Below are positions 60,143 through 64,000 of a DNA stretch of 64,000 nt, piece by piece. The first letter of the stretch is position 1. Each line of letters begins with the position of its first letter. The notes beneath the pieces were generated by a model. That model had not been told where the DNA came from. It searched no databases and was given only the letters and a program-made list of their open reading frames with translations. Made by a program: the position numbers and the translations under genes. Location of the stretch: NCBI GenBank assembly GCA_036971715.1, contig JAVHJL010000008.1, positions 1,736,001 through 1,800,000 on the forward strand, given 5' to 3'. This DNA is from Arthrobotrys musiformis (lineage: Eukaryota > Ascomycota > Orbiliomycetes > Orbiliales > Orbiliaceae).

Positions 60143-61583
60143 ATGGAGAAGAAACAAGGTTGCGAGGCTGTGAAGCCTTCCTCTTATACCCCGATCGCAG
60201 ACCTTCTCGTCGACTTGACAGATACACAACAAGAACAACACCTATTTTTGGTCTCCTCAGCAAATCTTAGAGTCGCATCACCAGTATGGAGGAAACTTCT
60301 GGACCCGGATTCCAAATTTGCACCACTCAAAACAGTATCAGTTGATGGGAAGGAATACAAGAAGATAACGGTTGAAGGGGTCGAAGTAGAGGCCCTTCAA
60401 ATAATCCTTGGCATTCTGCATTATGATACCCAAAAGGTACCTCAAATATGGACTTCAAGGCTCGAGAAGATGCAAATCGCCCCCGCCACTAGGTTTTTTA
60501 AACTTGATTTCTTGATTCTTCGAGATCTCGCTCTACTTCTTGACCAATACGACTGTCTGGGAATAACGTCGCATTTTGCAGTCGGCTGGTTGGGCAGCGG
60601 GATGGACAAAGCTGTTCTGTGTGATCCGGATTATACCGCAATCGGGTGCGAGGATTGGATCTTTATGGCGTCAGTATTCGGCCGCCTTCAGTCTGGAGCC
60701 GGAGTGTGCTATTTAATTACTAAACTTGTCTCCGAAAAATTGATCAAAGATGTTTGTGTGGATAACCGGGGGCCTGAACAGGAGGCGAAATACTACAGGT
60801 GGAAGCGGAGACCATGCGCACCAGTTGATTCAGGGAATTCGACGATCGTGAAGGCGGAGGTTGGTGACGGAAATATGACGCCGGTTGAGACGCGAAGTCA
60901 TAACGGGATAACGTTCGATCTCGTGGAAGTGAGTTTGGATAGTGTACCCGAAACAATTCTAGGTATCTAAATCTTCAAAAGCTTTTCTAGTTTATTCCCT
61001 ACTTGTTATTATACAAATACATATGAATGTACTAGGCTGACGGTAGTTATAAAATATCCTTTAAGACTTTATTCTCGAGCGGAGATCTTCATTAAGCCGC
61101 CGGATGCTCTCGCCGCTCTACGATTTCGTACAAGAGTTCTTACACACTGACTCAACGAAGGACACCCGGGGCCGCTTTTGCGCAAACAAAGAATGCTCTG
61201 CTATTGCCCTAGGGAGCCTAATTCACTCTCTCAAAGAACACGGATTTCAACATCTCCTGACGAAAGGTCTAGCGGAATGCCAACTTCTGCCAGAAGGCCG
61301 ATTTTCATTGCAGGACCTCGTCTCCAGGATACAAGAAGTGCAAGTAACGACTTTCCAAGTACGCAACATACACAGGGCAATGGAGTCGGACGACTTGGAC
61401 GGCTTGATAAAACGCTGGGCGGTAATTCAGACGAGTGCCAGCAAGTCTACAAATAGACTTCCCCGTGAGAGAGTTTCTGGAGTACCACATAACTATTCTA
61501 TGTTCCAACGGAATGACCGGGATATTGGTAATCCTCAGAGTAGGTCGAGCCTAGAATTAATCCGTTTCCAAGTTTTCACTTAA
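60143..61583 (+). CDS. BTB/POZ-domain protein, paralogue 1
   Basis: Two exons, 60143-60962 and 61066-61583, joined by a 103-base intron (GTATCT...TTTAAG), give 445 residues. The N-terminal part is a fungal BTB/POZ-like domain (LFLVSSANLRVASPVWRKLL, DPDSKFAPL, VEALQIILGILHY), with the RDLALLLDQYDCLG helix behind it. The second exon adds the Cys-containing module usual in this family (FCANKECSAIALGSLIHSL). Without splicing the frame ends at ILGI, and the paralogue at 63993-62523 shows the same intron position and the same first residues after it, which supports the join. BTB domains dimerise and recruit Cullin-3 or repressors; the role here is unknown. The C-terminal end is less certain. Confidence 0.8.
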
Positions 61584-62215
61584 GGAGGTCAATTGAGAGA
61601 GCATATACATATTGTACTCTCTGTTCAATACAACATTGGAGCTAACTTCCACGCCACTCTCGTGGCTATATTTTCAGACAACTACACCCAGACCTGCCCT
61701 CTGGCCCTTACATTAGCGAAAATCAAAGCTGATTCCAATGATGTACTCGAGTCAGTGAAAGGCTATGAGACATGCCAAGTATGAGGAATCTTATATTTAC
61801 CCGTCTTTAGATAGAGGTCCGTGTATCTTTTAGGGTGAATATTCGAAACGTCGCAAGCCGTTGCGGCAATGGAGCTCTGGGGAGTGGATAATATTGTAGA
61901 CAGTATAGCAATCTTTTTGACCAAGGTCCAAGACTAAGTGGAAGTTTCCGAAGTTACATGGGGATTTAATTTAGTTGCCGGTGGGTGTTTTATCTGAGGC
62001 TCTATAAGAACAAATATCTACGGTATTCGGTGTGGGTACGAGGCTATGATTTCTACCCATAAAGTTATATATAGTTAAATAGCCCTTCTGGCGTCTAGGG
62101 TCAAACTAGGCTAGCCTAGGGTAATGATGACCTAATAGCCGGGGAGTGAGTTCCCCATAAGCATCAAACCATGGTATCAAGAGTATCCGTTTTTGGGCTT
62201 AATTTATAGTACCCC
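61584..62215. other. Gap between tail-to-tail BTB paralogues
   Basis: No gene is seen; AT-rich, presumably the 3' untranslated region of paralogue 1 and beyond. A diverged relative of the repeat core (GTGTGGGTACGAGGCTATG) lies at 62030-62048. Confidence 0.45.
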
Positions 62216-62266
62216 GTGCTGCACGGTCACTCTTTGTGCAGTCTGGGCACGAGACCAGTGCTGCAC
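62216..62266 (+). mobile_element. Small flanked repeat, copy C (33-base insert, 9-bp direct repeats)
   Basis: A 33-base unit (62225-62257) made of GGTCACTCTTTGTGCAG then TCTGGGCACGAGACCA lies between two perfect GTGCTGCAC copies (62216-62224 and 62258-62266). It shares the GGTCACTC end with copy A and the central TTTGTGC and CACGAGACC region with both others. The element lies between the two BTB paralogues. The 9-bp repeats immediately abut the element on both sides, as a target-site duplication would. Confidence 0.6.
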
Positions 62267-62522
62267 AAATAATGCATTTGAAGAGCGGCCGACATAGCCT
62301 TTAGGAACTCCAAGCCCACAAACATTTTGGTATCTACCTGAATAATAGGGCGCTCCCCAAGCCCCTGCCATGCTTACACACTAACCGCCCCTCCTATCAA
62401 GATAAAGCACCTGGGTGATTATTCCGTCGATTCTGTATAGCCAACAACACTCTCTAAAATCGCAACTGCTGCTCGTTGCTGCTCGGCAAGGTGGCGTGCG
62501 AGAGGGCATGTCTCGTAAAGAC

Positions 62523-63993
62523 CTAAAGGTAATCAGCTACAATATTACATGGGGGTTTTTTTTTAAGGGCCCGCCAGCTGGGGCGCCTATCGTGAAGCGG
62601 CAACCCACCTGTCGCATGTTTTGTAGTACTGTCGTATTGGTTCATTAAAAATAATTCGCCCTTGAGATTTCGGGCCAACTTCTCGATTTGAGCTGGATTT
62701 ACCGAGGCGCCCTGTTTATGCGTGGCGGTGTTCTCGTACCCAGACAATACTGACCGCGTGGGGGATCTTTCGGCTGTGTGGGCTCCAGACCCAAGCGGAT
62801 ATCCGCTGGGTGTGCAGTTGCTTGTGTTGGGTCTTTCAAGTACCAAAGTCGTCATTTTGAGCCTTTCCACTGTGTTTATAGCCTCTCGGAGTGAAATATA
62901 TTCGGGTATCTCAAGTCGTGCAGCCCGCAGGGCGCTACCAAGGCGGGTGCTGCTGATAGATCGAAGGAAGGATCCAAAGGCGAGGGAAAAACAAATTTCG
63001 TTACCGCAATACACCGGAGTCTTACTCCCCGCACCTCCAAAGGAAAAGTTTGTCATTTTCTGTGTGAAATTCCACAGTGGTTGTATAGCTTTCGATAAAT
63101 AACGGGATCGCTGCTTCTTTATAAACTCTATGATAAATAAAAGGTTTAATAATGCCAATGTTAGCTTTCAAATTCTACCCGTGCAATGCAATCCCTATAG
63201 ACAACTGGCTAATTACAGCGCACTGATACGCTTATACGATAGCCGAGTCAAGAAACTTAGATCTATAGAGCCAGATATGAAGCGTAAGTAATATTAATTA
63301 CTGTATACCTAATATTTTCTCGGGGACGAGTCCAAGACTTATATTTTCAGATTGCTCCTCGATAAGTGTTCCAAAAATATGCACCTGCTTTACGCGGGTA
63401 TACTGTATCTTCACCTCCCTATTCGCACCAGAAGATTTTGAGATACCCAATTCCAAAATAAGCTGCTTCGAGATATCGGTAATGATTTTCGCGCAGACAG
63501 GTACTTCTGTGAAGACATTGGCAACAAATAGCCAGTCTTCTTGGCCGGCTCTCAAATGAGCAGTATCGTTGCTTGTCAAATGTTCGATCCAGAATTGCGG
63601 CCATGGTGAAAGAGCGCTCGCGAAATCGTATTGATCAGCCAGGATCGCGATCTCTCGCAGACTCTGGAATGAAATAGAGCGTGGCGTTGATGTGACTTGA
63701 TGATGGAGGATACCTAATAAAATCTTAAGAGAACCTGCACTGATTCCTTCGACTTCCGTTTGGCGATACTCCACCCCGTTTACCGTTGTTTTCTCCAATG
63801 GGGCGAATTTAGAGTCGGGGTCGAGCGCCTTTCTCCAGACAGGCGACACAACTCGAAGGATTTCTGACGATACGAGGAATAGAGCAGGATTGGTGTTGAG
63901 GGTGGCCTCGACGACCAAGTCAGATAGCGGAGAGAATGAATACACGGCCATAGCCAACTCTTTGGGGGGGCGCGGCGGATTCTTGCTCGACAT
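62523..63993 (-). CDS. BTB/POZ-domain protein, paralogue 2
   Basis: Exons 63993-63309 and 63127-62523 with a 181-base intron (GTATAC...TCATAG) give 429 residues. The BTB part (LFLVSSEILRVVSPVWRKAL, DPDSKFAPLEK, SLKILLGILHH, LREIAILADQYDF) is closely related to paralogue 1. After the intron, LEFIKKQRSRYLSKAIQPLW aligns residue by residue with the equivalent exon of paralogue 1, then YCGNEICFSLAFGSFLRSI gives the Cys module. The C-terminal ~90 residues are not shared and may be read past an unrecognised exon end. The start lies only seven bases from the window edge, so an upstream exon cannot be excluded. Function unknown. Confidence 0.78.
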
Positions 63994-64000
63994 TTCAATG

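Noticed and set aside
60437..60492. Possible intron inside the BTB paralogue 1 first exon (GTACCT...CACTAG)
   Set aside because: Removing these 56 bases shifts the frame and gives an immediate stop, while the unspliced frame stays open and protein-like.

Overview
The window looks like nuclear DNA of a filamentous ascomycete (Pezizomycotina). Genes are sparse and carry short introns (about 50-180 bases, occasionally longer) with GTAAGT/GTATGT-type donors and CTAAC/CTGAC-like branch sites. The protein families fit as well: Zn2Cys6 factor, S6K-like AGC kinase, AAL-type fucose lectin, fungal BTB proteins, PD-(D/E)XK-like fungal nuclease and BCS1. Many small secreted or membrane proteins with no recognisable domain are present. 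A nematode-trapping (Orbiliomycetes-like) lineage is my guess, not something the sequence proves. Most genes had to be assembled across introns from conserved reading frames, so exon boundaries are inferences from splice consensus and phase.

Layout. 1-13 kb: a small secreted protein (-), an RGG/arginine-rich protein (+), an AKR7-like aldo-keto reductase (-), a cysteine-rich single-span membrane protein (-) and 5-hydroxyisourate hydrolase (+). 14.8-22.3 kb: a five-exon Zn2Cys6 transcription factor (+) convergent with a large TBC-domain Rab-GAP (-). 26-30 kb: a three-span membrane protein (-) and a secreted fucose-binding lectin (-). 32-38 kb: a small C2H2 protein with an unresolved frame, an S6K/Psk1-like kinase (+) and an unassigned coding-looking stretch. 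39-49 kb: an orphan zinc-knuckle exon, a secreted cysteine-containing protein (-), BCS1 (-), a divergently transcribed E2 enzyme (+) and a single-pass histidine-rich membrane protein (-) recovered by joining two exons. 50-57 kb: the first exon of a multi-span membrane protein (-), a long gene-poor stretch and a 634-residue LRR protein (+). 57-64 kb: a PD-(D/E)XK nuclease-like gene broken at a G7 tract, and two BTB paralogues facing each other tail to tail.

The genes do not form one pathway; this looks like ordinary fungal gene content between long gene-poor stretches. The most unusual signal is a 26-40 base sequence family present three times (31.0, 54.4 and 62.2 kb). It shares a hairpin core and each copy sits between a different 7-9 bp direct repeat, as expected of a very small mobile element or the scar of one. 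No rRNA, tRNA or CRISPR array was recognised.
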